DNA from: Tolypothrix sp. PCC 7712
GTDB taxonomy: Bacteria; Cyanobacteriota; Cyanobacteriia; Cyanobacteriales; Nostocaceae
Direction of reading: 5' to 3'
Assembly (NCBI RefSeq): GCF_025860405.1
Contig: NZ_CP063785.1
Span: 6,263,390-6,327,389, forward strand
Length of the DNA: 64,000 bases
Shown: in pieces, positions 1 through 7,425 of the stretch
How positions within the stretch are numbered: position 1 is the first letter of the stretch
Layout: every line of letters begins with the position of its first letter
Position numbers and translations under genes: made by a program
Notes under the pieces: generated by a model
Told to the model about the DNA's origin: nothing
The model's database searches: none
What the model saw: only the letters and a program-made list of their open reading frames with translations

Positions 1-305
1 ATAGGCGCACTGTTATTGATGGCGCGTCCATCGCTAGCATAGAGAATTTCTTCTGCAACCCGCCCAGGATTTTCTGCTACAGCTTGCTTAACAACATTTA
101 CAAAATCTTCTGTTAGTTCCTGTTTGCCAGCATAGTAAGTGCTTTTTGCTGTCCCAATCAATAGACAACGGCGCAACATTTTCCAAATACCCGCCTCAAA
201 CATATACCCGCCGGAACGACCCTTAACCATCTCTGCTTCCCGTCCGGTGATAGGCTGAGTTTGTGGTGTATTTGCTTTCTTTTTAGTAAAAAAATTATAA
301 TTCAT
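1..305 (-). CDS. rsr: TROVE-domain protein (Ro60/Rsr homologue), N-terminal part
   Basis: The minus-strand frame opens with ATG at 305-303 and runs off the left edge after 101 codons, so only the N-terminus is present. It begins MNYNFFTKKK and contains GRSGGYMFEAGIWKMLRRCL, then IGTAKSTYYAGKQELT and ILYASDGRAINN. This is the start of the HEAT-like ring of TROVE proteins; the YYAGKxELT stretch is typical of bacterial Ro. Ro proteins are cytoplasmic RNA-binding rings that bind Y RNAs and misfolded or decaying RNAs. A Shine-Dalgarno GGGAG sits 8 bases before the ATG. The gene is the last member of a minus-strand run of five tRNA-like RNA genes that look like its RNA partners. It was found by hand translation. 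Confidence 0.88.
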   Translation of the reverse strand, partial: MNYNFFTKKKANTPQTQPITGREAEMVKGRSGGYMFEAGIWKMLRRCLLIGTAKSTYYAGKQELTEDFVNVVKQAVAENPGRVAEEILYASDGRAINNSAP

Positions 306-310
306 AGCTT

Positions 311-337
311 TAACTCCCGGCCCTTACGGGCAAAAAT
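311..337 (-). promoter_or_regulatory. Ro-site-like hairpin in the leader of the TROVE gene
   Basis: On the minus strand the leader reads UUGCCC, GUAA, GGGC, C, GGGAG. It forms a GCCC/GGGC stem with a GUAA tetraloop and a bulged C, followed by the ribosome-binding GGGAG. The same UUGCCC-GNAA-GGGCCG core occurs in the tRNA-like gene at 1132-1266. The hairpin overlaps the ribosome-binding site, so Ro binding could repress its own translation; that is inference. The upper stem is seen directly. The lower stem would rely on G-U pairs. Confidence 0.5.
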
Positions 338-341
338 AAAA

Positions 342-467
342 GGTGGCAGGGCAGGACTCGAACCTGCGACATCCCGCTTGGAAGGCGATAACCCTCATTC
401 TTCGGCCTTTACAGGCAAGGGGTGAACAAGGATGTTTTAGGCGCTCTACCACTGAGCTACCTGCCAC
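342..467 (-). ncRNA. tRNA-like / Y-RNA-like gene 1 (Gly-UCC type)
   Basis: Acceptor UGGCAGG/CCUGCCA is a perfect 7 bp, extended by a G(-1)-C73 pair. The D arm (GCUC AGUGGUA GAGC) and T arm (GCAGG UUCGAGU CCUGC) are canonical. The 3' half of the anticodon arm keeps a CUUCCAA loop (anticodon UCC). The 5' half is interrupted by about 50 bases containing CUUGCCU-GUAA-AGGC-C-GAAG and GGGUUAUCG (complement of 386-424). This forms a hairpin with a bulged C like the Ro-binding helix of Y RNAs. ACAUCC before the insert can pair with GGAUGU after the anticodon loop, making one long arm. No CCA is encoded. It is probably not a normal decoding tRNA. Confidence 0.75.
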
Positions 468-542
468 ATGAAGAATTTTAGATTTTAGATTTTGGATTTT
501 AGATTGGAGATTTGAAATTAAATATCCAATTAATTGGAATTT

Positions 543-684
543 TGGCGGGTGAGGTAGGATTTGAACCTACAACCGATGAATTAACGATAACCCTCGACTC
601 GTCGGCCTTTTCAGGCAAGGTTGTGAACCAAGGACTATGGGTGATTAACCCGTTCATTGCTCTATCCAGTTGAGCTACACACCC
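543..684 (-). ncRNA. tRNA-like / Y-RNA-like gene 2
   Basis: Acceptor GGGUGUG/CUCACCC has one mismatch and is followed by discriminator G and an encoded CCA. D arm GCUC/GAGC and T arm GUAGG UUCAAAU CCUAC are intact. An anticodon stem AUGAA/UUCAU can form, but the loop between them is greatly enlarged. It holds a GGGU-UAAUC-ACCC hairpin and then the shared module CUUGCCU-GAAA-AGGC-C-GAC followed by GAGGGUUAUCG (complement of 585-622). In this copy CGAC-GA-GUCG could also pair. The residual loop ends GUUAA, so the parental anticodon may have been GUU, but this is uncertain. Confidence 0.73.
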
Positions 685-717
685 ACGTAACAATTCAAAA
701 TTCAAAATTAAGTTTAG

Positions 718-856
718 GGGTGGCGGAGCAGGATTTGAACCTGCAAAACCTTGCGGCTGCTAGATTACGATAACCCTCAACTCTTCGGCCCTTTCAGGCA
801 AGGTGATAAATTAAGGTTTTTTGTCAAGTGCGTTTACCAATTTCGCCATCCGCCAC
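718..856 (-). ncRNA. tRNA-like / Y-RNA-like gene 3 (class II, Leu type)
   Basis: Acceptor UGGCGGA/UCCGCCA is a perfect 7 bp with an additional G(-1)-C73 pair. The D arm GCG AAAUUGGUAAA CGC and a variable arm (AGCC GCAA GGUU) are of the Leu/Ser class II kind. The T arm is GCAGG UUCAAAU CCUGC. Between the anticodon-stem strands CUUGA and UCUAG lies the module CUUGCCU-GAAA-GGGC-C-GAAG followed by GAGGGUUAUCG (complement of 768-804). Here the hairpin has a U-G pair where copies 1, 2 and 4 have U-A and copy 5 has C-G. The anticodon cannot be assigned with confidence. Confidence 0.73.
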
Positions 857-930
857 ATGAAAAGTTATGAGTTGTGAGTGCTGAGTTCTGAGTAAAAAAT
901 TTAAACCTCAGCACTTAGTACTAAATTTTG

Positions 931-1053
931 GGTGGCGGGGCAGGAATCGAACCTGCGACCTCTCGAACCCAATCGATAACCCTCATTCGTCGGCCTTTGC
1001 AGGCAAGGGGTGAAAAAGGATGTTTAGCGCTCTACCACTGAGCCACCCGCCAC
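931..1053 (-). ncRNA. tRNA-like / Y-RNA-like gene 4
   Basis: Acceptor UGGCGGG/CCCGCCA is a perfect 7 bp with G(-1)-C73. D arm GCUC AGUGGUA GAGC and T arm GCAGG UUCGAUU CCUGC are canonical. The anticodon arm carries AACAUCC, then CACCC, CUUGCCU-GCAA-AGGC-C-GACG and GAGGGUUAUCG (complement of 974-1012), very close to copy 1. The remaining 3' anticodon-arm sequence (AUUGGGUUCGAGAGG) gives no clear anticodon stem. Decoding function therefore looks lost while the Ro-site-like hairpin is kept. Confidence 0.74.
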
Positions 1054-1131
1054 ATGAACAGTTATGAGTTGTGAGTTCTGAGTACCGAGTGAAAAATTCA
1101 AAACTCAGGACTCAGGACTCAGCACTAATTT

Positions 1132-1266
1132 TGGTGTAGCGGAGCAGGATTTTCACTTGCACCTCCAGAATTGCAATCAAGGATGTTTTCTGTTATTTGC
1201 GGTAACCCTCGATATATCGGCCCTTGCGGGCAAGGTGGGCGCTCTGGTATTTGAGCTATCCGCTAC
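1132..1266 (-). ncRNA. tRNA-like / Y-RNA-like gene 5, degenerate and promoter-proximal
   Basis: Acceptor GUAGCGG/CCGCUAC is a perfect 7 bp followed by A and an encoded CCA. The D loop (AAAUACCA) lacks the usual GG. The T loop is UGAAAAU and the T stem (GCAAG/CCUGC) has one mismatch, so the L-shaped tRNA fold is probably weakened. The module is CUUGCCC-GCAA-GGGC-C-GAU, then CGAGGGUUACCG (complement of 1200-1237). The hairpin has C-G in place of U-A, a compensatory change. The AACAUCCUUG box that precedes the hairpin in copies 1 and 4 lies after it here. It is the first RNA after the promoter. Confidence 0.68.
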
Positions 1267-1308
1267 GGTTAAAAGCTTACTCCTTTTAGAACATCGCCTT
1301 GTATTCTC

Positions 1309-1337
1309 AATGTAGTACGTGTAATACAGAGTGTCAA
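1309..1337 (-). promoter_or_regulatory. sigma70-type promoter of the tRNA-like/TROVE operon
   Basis: On the minus strand there is a perfect TTGACA (complement of 1332-1337), a 17-base spacer and TACATT (complement of 1309-1314) as a -10 box matching four of six consensus bases. Transcription would start near 1302, about 35 bases before the first tRNA-like gene. No equally good promoter was seen between the RNA genes, which fits one polycistronic transcript. Confidence 0.6.
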
Positions 1338-1410
1338 GTGTTTATTTTGAGAATTGGGTGTTCGTCGAATAAAAGTATTATTTAATACCCAAATTTATAA
1401 TTTTTGCCTG

Positions 1411-1589
1411 TGGCAAGACTTTGGCAAAAATAGATTTTCCTGGCAAAAGCTTTGCAATCAGGGCGATTCAAGCTCAAATTTTTGCTGAATATTGTGGCTA
1501 TGTACAGTGTATAAGAATCACTGATGTTATATTTTTCCAACAAATTTGCCAAAAGATACAAAAAAATGTCACAATTTTTGCCAAGATAA
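1411..1589. repeat. repeated TGGCAAA/TTTGCCA boxes upstream of the 1625 gene
   Basis: Short boxes with core TGGCAA or its complement occur near 1412, 1421, 1440, 1548 and 1577, and again near 2384-2404 just after the gene. They lie in both orientations around a gene whose C-terminus resembles a helix-turn-helix. They could be operator sites. The rest of 1267-1624 holds the divergent promoter described separately and no gene that I would accept. Confidence 0.3.
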
Positions 1590-1624
1590 TAGTTATTTAT
1601 TTCCTAACAATTCACTTGGCGGCC

Positions 1625-2365
1625 ATGAGCATGAGTGAAAACACATTAGAAGGCAACGGGAAGGCTTTTCTCGTTCTGCTTTTGCCGATTTCGTTTCTGA
1701 TTATTTTCCTGGTTTCCACCTGGAAAATTTTGCTGGCTTTCATGCTAGTGATTTTTGCTTTCAATACTTGGCAGCGCATTCAATGGCAAAAATGGTGTCA
1801 GCAAGTTAATCCTATTTTCAATCGCCTGATTCTGGAAACTCAGGGTAAAGTCACACCAATGGACTTGGCAATCAAGGGTAATTTTTCTGGCTCTCAAGCT
1901 AAACGCTACCTTGATACTAAAGCCAACGAATTTGGTGCCAGTATTCTGAATTCTGAAGATGAAAGTCCGGTTTATTACTTTATTAATGCCACCATCTTGG
2001 GAAGCATACTCGAAAGTAGTGAACCGCCGGTAAAAGAACTTCCTCCAAAACCAGTTGTCCAAACTGCTCAAATGCTACTGGAACCACCACCAGCGCAGGA
2101 ACAGCAGGAGGAAGAAACAGAGGATGAATTATTGCCACCAGCCACCCATGAAGAGCCAACAATACCATTGGAAAAACAATTAGTGTTTGGTTCTCTGATT
2201 CAATCAGAACTAGCTAAACGTCTCAATGTTTATTCCAGTACCGTATATAAACGGAGAAATGATCCTGATTTTCCAGAATGGAGCCGCAGCCGCGATCCTG
2301 ATGGTATTGCCTGGTCATTTTCCCGAAAATCCAAAGAGTTTTTCCCCTTGGAAGATCAGGCTTAA
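1625..2365 (+). CDS. Hypothetical membrane protein with C-terminal HTH-like region
   Basis: I do not recognise a named family. From the chosen ATG at 1625 (MSMSENTLEGNG) the 246-residue protein has two adjacent hydrophobic helices at about residues 13-50. A basic stretch (QRIQWQKWCQQ) follows, then a segment with TPMDLAIKGNFSGSQAKRYL that could be a helix-turn-helix. Next comes a Pro/Glu-rich linker, and a C-terminal region LIQSELAKRLNVYSSTVYKR that again looks helix-turn-helix-like. The frame is open back to 1421, but those 68 codons look non-coding and lie among the TGGCAAA boxes. It may be a membrane-tethered regulator; this is inference. Confidence 0.6.
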   Translation: MSMSENTLEGNGKAFLVLLLPISFLIIFLVSTWKILLAFMLVIFAFNTWQRIQWQKWCQQVNPIFNRLILETQGKVTPMDLAIKGNFSGSQAKRYLDTKANEFGASILNSEDESPVYYFINATILGSILESSEPPVKELPPKPVVQTAQMLLEPPPAQEQQEEETEDELLPPATHEEPTIPLEKQLVFGSLIQSELAKRLNVYSSTVYKRRNDPDFPEWSRSRDPDGIAWSFSRKSKEFFPLEDQA

Positions 2366-2489
2366 AGCTCAAAACTCTCTCCTATTTTGCCAGGCTTTTG
2401 CCAAGACAAAATAATCAACAATCAGTCAACAGTGAACATTGAGGATTTTTGCATTTGTTAGTCAAATACCCTCATTTCTCCCAATCTTA

Positions 2490-2523
2490 AGTTTGAGTTG
2501 AGGTATTCATCCCAACTCAAACT
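2490..2523 (-). terminator. Hairpin between convergent genes
   Basis: Arms AGTTTGAGTTG (2490-2500) and CAACTCAAACT (2513-2523) give an 11-bp stem. It lies between the ends of the 1625 gene and pyrD, which converge. There is no long T-run on either side, so termination is inferred from position and stem strength. Confidence 0.5.
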
Positions 2524-2551
2524 TTGAGAACTGATTCGAGAATAACTGTTG

Positions 2552-3694
2552 TTAATTTTTCACTTTTGCTTCTAAACCTATAGCTGCATTGATGGAAGTT
2601 AATCCGCTTTGTTCTAATTTAGAAAGTAATCCTTGAAGAATGCGGCGTACCATCAATGGCCCCTCATAAATCCAGCCTGTGTAAACTTGAATTAGGCTAG
2701 CGCCAGCAGTAATTTTTTCCCAAGCATCTTCAGGGGTAAAGATGCCACCAACGCCGATTATGGGCAATTTTCCTTGGGTTTGTTGCCAAATAAAACGAAT
2801 AACTTCAGTGGAGCGATCGCATAATGGTGCGCCACTAATTCCACCAGCTTCTTCAGTTACAGGGTTGCCAGTTTTTTCAATGATTTGAGTTTTCAGGATA
2901 TCTCGGCGGATAGTCGTGTTAGTGGCAATTAACCCCGCTAATTGATATGTACTGGCTAAGGTAATAATATCGGCGATCGCTTCCCATTCTAAATCTGGCG
3001 CTATCTTGACAAATAGCGGCTTTTGTGTTTTATTCTCTTGTTGTAATAAATCTAGGATTGCGCCGAGCATGGTTGCATCTTGGAGCGATCGCAAACCAGG
3101 GGTATTTGGAGAAGATACATTGACTACAAAATAGTCTCCCAAGTCTTTGAGCAAACGAAAACTATTGAGATAATCGTTGGCAGATGCTTCTAGGGGTGTT
3201 ACCTTGGACTTGCCTAAATTAATACCTATGGGGATATGCAAGTTGAGTTCTTGTTGCCCTTGTGTTAGCCTAGCCGCCATTGCTGCGGCACCATCATTAT
3301 TAAAGCCCATCCGGTTAAGAACAGCTTTGTCTGATGGTAAGCGAAACAAGCGGGGACGAGGATTTCCAGGTTGGGGAACAAATGTTACAGTTCCCAATTC
3401 AGCAAAACCAAAGCCAAAACTTGACCAAATATTGGCAGCTATGCCATTCTTATCAAACCCTGCTGCTAAACCCAGAGGGTTGGGAAAGTGGAGACCAAAT
3501 AGAGTTTGTTCTAAACGTGGATCTTGTAGGCACAATGACTGCGTCAGAACATGATTAACCAATTTAGCAGGTTGGCGATCGTTGGTTTGAGAAAGCCAAT
3601 CGAGAGTGTGAACAGTCTGTTCATGTAGCCACTCCGGATCTGTTTTCAACAGATTAAACAAGAGTGGACGAAGTGCTAGTTGATAAATATCCAT
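2552..3694 (-). CDS. pyrD: Dihydroorotate dehydrogenase (quinone), class 2
   Basis: The enzyme oxidises dihydroorotate to orotate in pyrimidine synthesis, passing electrons through FMN to membrane quinone. The 380 residues match the class 2 length. An N-terminal helical extension (MDIYQLALRPLLFNLLK) for membrane contact is present. Core motifs include PLGLAAGFDKNG, FAELGTVTFVPQPGNPRPRL, NRMGFNNDGA, VNVSSPNTPGLR (catalytic Ser loop), ATNTT and GVGGIFTPEDAWEKI at the FMN phosphate site. It is a single gene with no operon partner; the downstream hairpin at 2490-2523 probably ends its transcript. Start ATG 3694-3692 gives the full membrane extension. Confidence 0.96.
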   Translation of the reverse strand: MDIYQLALRPLLFNLLKTDPEWLHEQTVHTLDWLSQTNDRQPAKLVNHVLTQSLCLQDPRLEQTLFGLHFPNPLGLAAGFDKNGIAANIWSSFGFGFAELGTVTFVPQPGNPRPRLFRLPSDKAVLNRMGFNNDGAAAMAARLTQGQQELNLHIPIGINLGKSKVTPLEASANDYLNSFRLLKDLGDYFVVNVSSPNTPGLRSLQDATMLGAILDLLQQENKTQKPLFVKIAPDLEWEAIADIITLASTYQLAGLIATNTTIRRDILKTQIIEKTGNPVTEEAGGISGAPLCDRSTEVIRFIWQQTQGKLPIIGVGGIFTPEDAWEKITAGASLIQVYTGWIYEGPLMVRRILQGLLSKLEQSGLTSINAAIGLEAKVKN

Positions 3695-3837
3695 TCAATT
3701 GAGGGTTGCGAGGAAAAATAGGATTTGAGATTTCAACAGAAAATAACTTTCCGCATTCTCCTATCTATTTTTAGCTGCTATTTTTAAACGCAACTGAGTT
3801 TCAGGGTGCTTTTCTGGGCATTTTATATATTAAAGCA

Positions 3838-6720
3838 ATGTTGACTAATAATCAGATGGGGCCGCCAGAAAAACCTACAGCTGCTGAAAAACAGATTTTT
3901 TCCTTGGGGCGAGTCCTGCAACAACTCCGGGAAGAAAATCATCTTGAAAATCTGATTGAAATTACTCTTTCTTATATTAAAGAGCATTTTGCCTACGAAG
4001 TAGTGTGGATTGCGCTTTACGATCGCCTAAATCATAGATTGTTTGGTAAAGGCGGGATTCTACCAACTAGAGATGGTAATTTTTTATATCAAAAGCTAGC
4101 TCTTAGCCCTGGAGATTTATTAGAGCAAGTAGTAATTGAACAGCGTCCCTTGGGTATAGCTGATTTACAAGGTGAAAATCGCTCCCAAACATTGCAAGAA
4201 ATAGCTAAAAAATTCCACATTCAAGGCACAGTGATTTTACCACTGCGGTATCGAGACCACTGCATGGGTGTGGTATTGCTAGGTTCTAAAAAATGGGGTT
4301 ACTTATTATCTGGAGAAGCTCAAGCTAGACTATTAATTGTTTTAGCCGAACTAGGGGCAGTACTTTATCAATATGAGATGGATTTGCAGCAACAGCAAAC
4401 CAAACACGCGGAAAAGCCGCTATTGCAATTGCTGGAAAGTTTACGCCTGCTCGGTAACCTAGAACAAAGGCTAGAAGCAGTAGTAGAAGCCACCCAAGAA
4501 TTTGTCTCCCCTTCCCGTACGAGTATTTACTGGTTTGAGAGAGAAGGACGCTACTTTTGGTGTCGGATGAGCAATCAAGTTTCTCCCAGCAGTCGCAATT
4601 TTTCTCCCCAACAACCAGCAGTCAAAATTCCCATTCAAGACTTGAGCGAATTTTATTATGCTTTATCGGTCAACCAAATTGTCTGGATTGGTGAATCCCG
4701 CAGTTCCCTAAATACGCATTTTACAGGCAAGTTACTGCAACGCCTGCGAGTGCGATCGCTTTTGGCTGCTCCCATTATTTGCTACAAGGATTTGCTAGGC
4801 TTTCTAGCAGTAGAAGGTAATCAAGCTCGGATTTGGACAGATGCAGACAAAAATTTTGTCCAAGGTGCGGCGGGATTAATTTCGCTACTGGCTCCTACTG
4901 AAAGTATGGAAACCACCATCAAACAAATTCAAGAGGATGCTCAATTAACTAGCCAAATTGCCCAAGCTATTTATAGCGAACATGACCTTCATGAAACTTT
5001 ACGCATTTGCGCTCAAAGAGTTTTAGATAGGCTCGCTACTAGCCGCTTTTTATTGTTGCGCTATGACCCCGACCAAAATCATTATCAAATTGTTCACCAA
5101 AGCCAACAGCAAAATCGCCGACCTTTAAAATTTACCCTGCAAGCCCTCAAAGACTTAGACAGACAACTATTGCAACGGGCAACGGAAGCAGTAGAAATTG
5201 AAAATTTAGACGAAGATTTGCGCTTTTTTAATTGGCGACCCTTCTTAAGCGAAAATGACATACATTCTCTGTTAATTTGCAACTGCGCTCAAGGTAATTC
5301 ACCCACAGCAATTGTGTTGATTGCTCATGAAAGCCATCGCACTTGGACAACTTTAGAAAAACAACTACTCTGGAGCATTAGCCAACAAATAGGTGTAATT
5401 ATCCGCCAGTGGCAGCTACAAGATAATAACGAGCAGCAAAAAACAATTTTACAAAGCTTTCAGCAATCCTTGCTGATTTTGGCACAAACCCAAAGTCAAA
5501 CAGCCGAGGTAGAAGAAAATCATTTAGAACGTACAGCCCTACAACATATCGCATCTGTTCTCGGTTGTCCGCTAGCAATTATGCTATCTTGGTCTGCTGG
5601 CAAGGAGCGAGTAGAAATTATTCCTGGGGTAATTAATGAAGGATTTGAGATTGTTGTTGATGCACCTGTCTTCCTTCAAAGTGAAGCTGTGATTCAGTGG
5701 GCTTTGGCCCAAGCAGCTCACCTCAGCGTTACCATAGATGATTTACCTGCACAAACGAGAAGATGGTTAAACGGGCCTGATATTGGACAAATCTTAGTGA
5801 TGGTTTTGCGGACTACAGATGCTTATCAACCTACAAGTGTAGTGTTATTAGCAGACCATCACGAGCGTTATTGGTCACAGCAAAGCTTGAGTGCAGCGGA
5901 AACTCTTGTTTATCAATTAGCTTGGTTCCATCGGCAAAAACGCATCAGCCAAATTTTAGATTCTAAAAACCAAGACTTAAACCAACTCAATTGGTATAAG
6001 CATAGTCGTTTAGAAGAAATCCAAAGAGCTGCTACCCTGTTAATTTCCCAACTCAATGATTTAGGGACTCCGGCTCAGGAAATGACGCAAATTCGCTCTA
6101 AGCCAATATTTAGGCAGTTTGAGCAGACAACAGCCTCAATTACGGAACTGCTAAAACTTGAACAATGGCAATTGCAGATTAAATGGGAAACCATGCCCAT
6201 AGCTAGTTTGTTAAAGCGTGCAATGGAAAGAATAGAGAATTTACGCCAACAACACAAGCTATGGATAGGTGTACATGGTTTGGGACAATCAGATACAAAT
6301 CAGGATGCAACTAAAAATACTGGAGATTTTAACAGTATTCAAAATTCCGTAAATTTATCTGCAATGGCGATCGCTGGTGATATTGCCAAAATCGAAATGG
6401 TGCTGCATGAATTGTTGGTTGCAGCCTGTAACCGTAGTGCATCTGGCAGCAGAATTGATATTTGGTGTCGCCGCGTAGATCAACGCACCTTAGATATCTC
6501 GATTACAGATAACGGCGAGATTGACGCGCAACTATTAGCAGAACTCAATCAAGATATCCCCAAGGATTTGTTGGCTATTTCTTCCCTAGATCAACCACCA
6601 GGTTTACATCTACTCATCTGTAAAAATGTCATGCAACAACTACAAGGAGAATTGCACATTTATCAATTAGATGATCATCGAGTAGTCAGTCGGTTATTGT
6701 TGCCTTTAGTGGTTCATTGA
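3838..6720 (+). CDS. Multi-GAF sensor protein with degenerate histidine-kinase C-terminus
   Basis: The 960-residue protein is predicted soluble. About four GAF-type domains can be made out, at roughly residues 30-180, 200-350, 370-520 and 540-700. They show motifs such as GVVLLGSKKWGYL, LLAAPIICYKDLLGFLAVEG and SLLICNCAQG. A helical part with WYKHSRLEEIQRAATLL follows where the dimerisation domain would lie, without a classical HELRTPL box. An ATPase-like domain has HELLVAACNRS (N-box), ISITDNGE (G1) and GLHLLICKNVMQQLQGEL (G2). It is probably a signalling kinase or kinase-like protein. No response regulator is adjacent. No GAF Cys for a bilin is obvious, so a light-sensing role is not claimed. 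Confidence 0.8.
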   Translation: MLTNNQMGPPEKPTAAEKQIFSLGRVLQQLREENHLENLIEITLSYIKEHFAYEVVWIALYDRLNHRLFGKGGILPTRDGNFLYQKLALSPGDLLEQVVIEQRPLGIADLQGENRSQTLQEIAKKFHIQGTVILPLRYRDHCMGVVLLGSKKWGYLLSGEAQARLLIVLAELGAVLYQYEMDLQQQQTKHAEKPLLQLLESLRLLGNLEQRLEAVVEATQEFVSPSRTSIYWFEREGRYFWCRMSNQVSPSSRNFSPQQPAVKIPIQDLSEFYYALSVNQIVWIGESRSSLNTHFTGKLLQRLRVRSLLAAPIICYKDLLGFLAVEGNQARIWTDADKNFVQGAAGLISLLAPTESMETTIKQIQEDAQLTSQIAQAIYSEHDLHETLRICAQRVLDRLATSRFLLLRYDPDQNHYQIVHQSQQQNRRPLKFTLQALKDLDRQLLQRATEAVEIENLDEDLRFFNWRPFLSENDIHSLLICNCAQGNSPTAIVLIAHESHRTWTTLEKQLLWSISQQIGVIIRQWQLQDNNEQQKTILQSFQQSLLILAQTQSQTAEVEENHLERTALQHIASVLGCPLAIMLSWSAGKERVEIIPGVINEGFEIVVDAPVFLQSEAVIQWALAQAAHLSVTIDDLPAQTRRWLNGPDIGQILVMVLRTTDAYQPTSVVLLADHHERYWSQQSLSAAETLVYQLAWFHRQKRISQILDSKNQDLNQLNWYKHSRLEEIQRAATLLISQLNDLGTPAQEMTQIRSKPIFRQFEQTTASITELLKLEQWQLQIKWETMPIASLLKRAMERIENLRQQHKLWIGVHGLGQSDTNQDATKNTGDFNSIQNSVNLSAMAIAGDIAKIEMVLHELLVAACNRSASGSRIDIWCRRVDQRTLDISITDNGEIDAQLLAELNQDIPKDLLAISSLDQPPGLHLLICKNVMQQLQGELHIYQLDDHRVVSRLLLPLVVH

Positions 6721-6777
6721 GTGGGATTGGGGATTGGGGACTGAGATTTTCCACCAAAACAGATCAAAGCTTTTTCT

Positions 6778-6810
6778 AGATCCCCGACTTCTTGAAGAAG
6801 TCGGGGATCT
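6778..6810. repeat. 33-bp palindrome, cyanobacterial dispersed repeat type
   Basis: Two 16-base arms, AGATCCCCGACTTCTT and its exact complement, flank one central base. It sits 58 bases after the GAF protein and could act as its terminator. I know this GATCCCCGACTTCTTGAAG palindrome as a common dispersed repeat in cyanobacterial genomes. The remaining 6811-7222 is AT-rich and holds no gene that I can support. Confidence 0.7.
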
Positions 6811-7222
6811 GAATGACCTTCTGCAAACTCCATATCTATCAATGTTATTTTTTACCACAGTAATTAGCCTTAAATACTAAGTTAGTATAATCACGTAACT
6901 TCTAGAATAAATCTGTGAGGGGTATGACCCACAAATTTGCAGACTTTTTGCTAATAGGCAATCTCCCCACATACCGAGATTTTTCTCAGTCTCTATATTT
7001 AGGAAGGTAGGCAAAATCTTACTCTAGAGGGACATTAACGGCTGATTAAGAGCCGCAAAATCTGCCAATTGTTTTCAATCTCCCCGTTGGATGACTATAA
7101 ATAACCCTATAGGGGGATTAACCCCACATTTGTTCGCAAAAAGTATCCCCCCGTTGTAACAATTTGGTTATAATAATTTTCCATCGCGATCGCAATTTTT
7201 CTCTCATCTGCACAGTATTAAT

Positions 7223-7393
7223 ATGGGGCGTACAAGTTCTAAATCTGACCTACCTACAAAAATCTGTCCGGTATGCGAACGTCCCTTTAGCTGGCGTAAG
7301 AAATGGCAAGATTGCTGGGACGAAGTGAAATACTGTTCAGAACGTTGCCGCCGTCGGCGTTCTAACGTTAAAAATCAAACTGACTCAAACTAA
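7223..7393 (+). CDS. DUF2256 domain-containing small protein
   Basis: A 56-residue protein starting at ATG 7223. It contains CPVCERPFSWRKKW, WDEVKYCSERCRRRR and a polar tail. The CxxC...CxxxC pattern with WRKKW is the signature of DUF2256, a short putative zinc-binding protein. Its function is not established. It ends 32 bases before the isoaspartyl peptidase start, so the two may be cotranscribed. Confidence 0.88.
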   Translation: MGRTSSKSDLPTKICPVCERPFSWRKKWQDCWDEVKYCSERCRRRRSNVKNQTDSN

Positions 7394-7425
7394 AACCACC
7401 CAGACGCAAATAGCGCAAATAATAT

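Noticed and set aside
499..705. A 68-codon minus-strand reading frame
   Set aside because: It runs through the tRNA-like gene at 543-684 and its spacers, and the translation follows tRNA arms.
342..1266. Inserts in the tRNA-like genes as group I introns
   Set aside because: At 50-75 bases they are far too short. No group I P, Q, R or S core elements are visible, and their shared core instead matches a Ro-binding helix.
1421..1624. 68-codon N-terminal extension of the gene at 1625
   Set aside because: The segment lies among repeated TGGCAAA boxes and its translation looks random; the membrane protein starts sensibly at 1625.
3838..6720. Phytochrome-like photoreceptor
   Set aside because: GAF domains are present, but no chromophore-binding Cys-His motif could be found.
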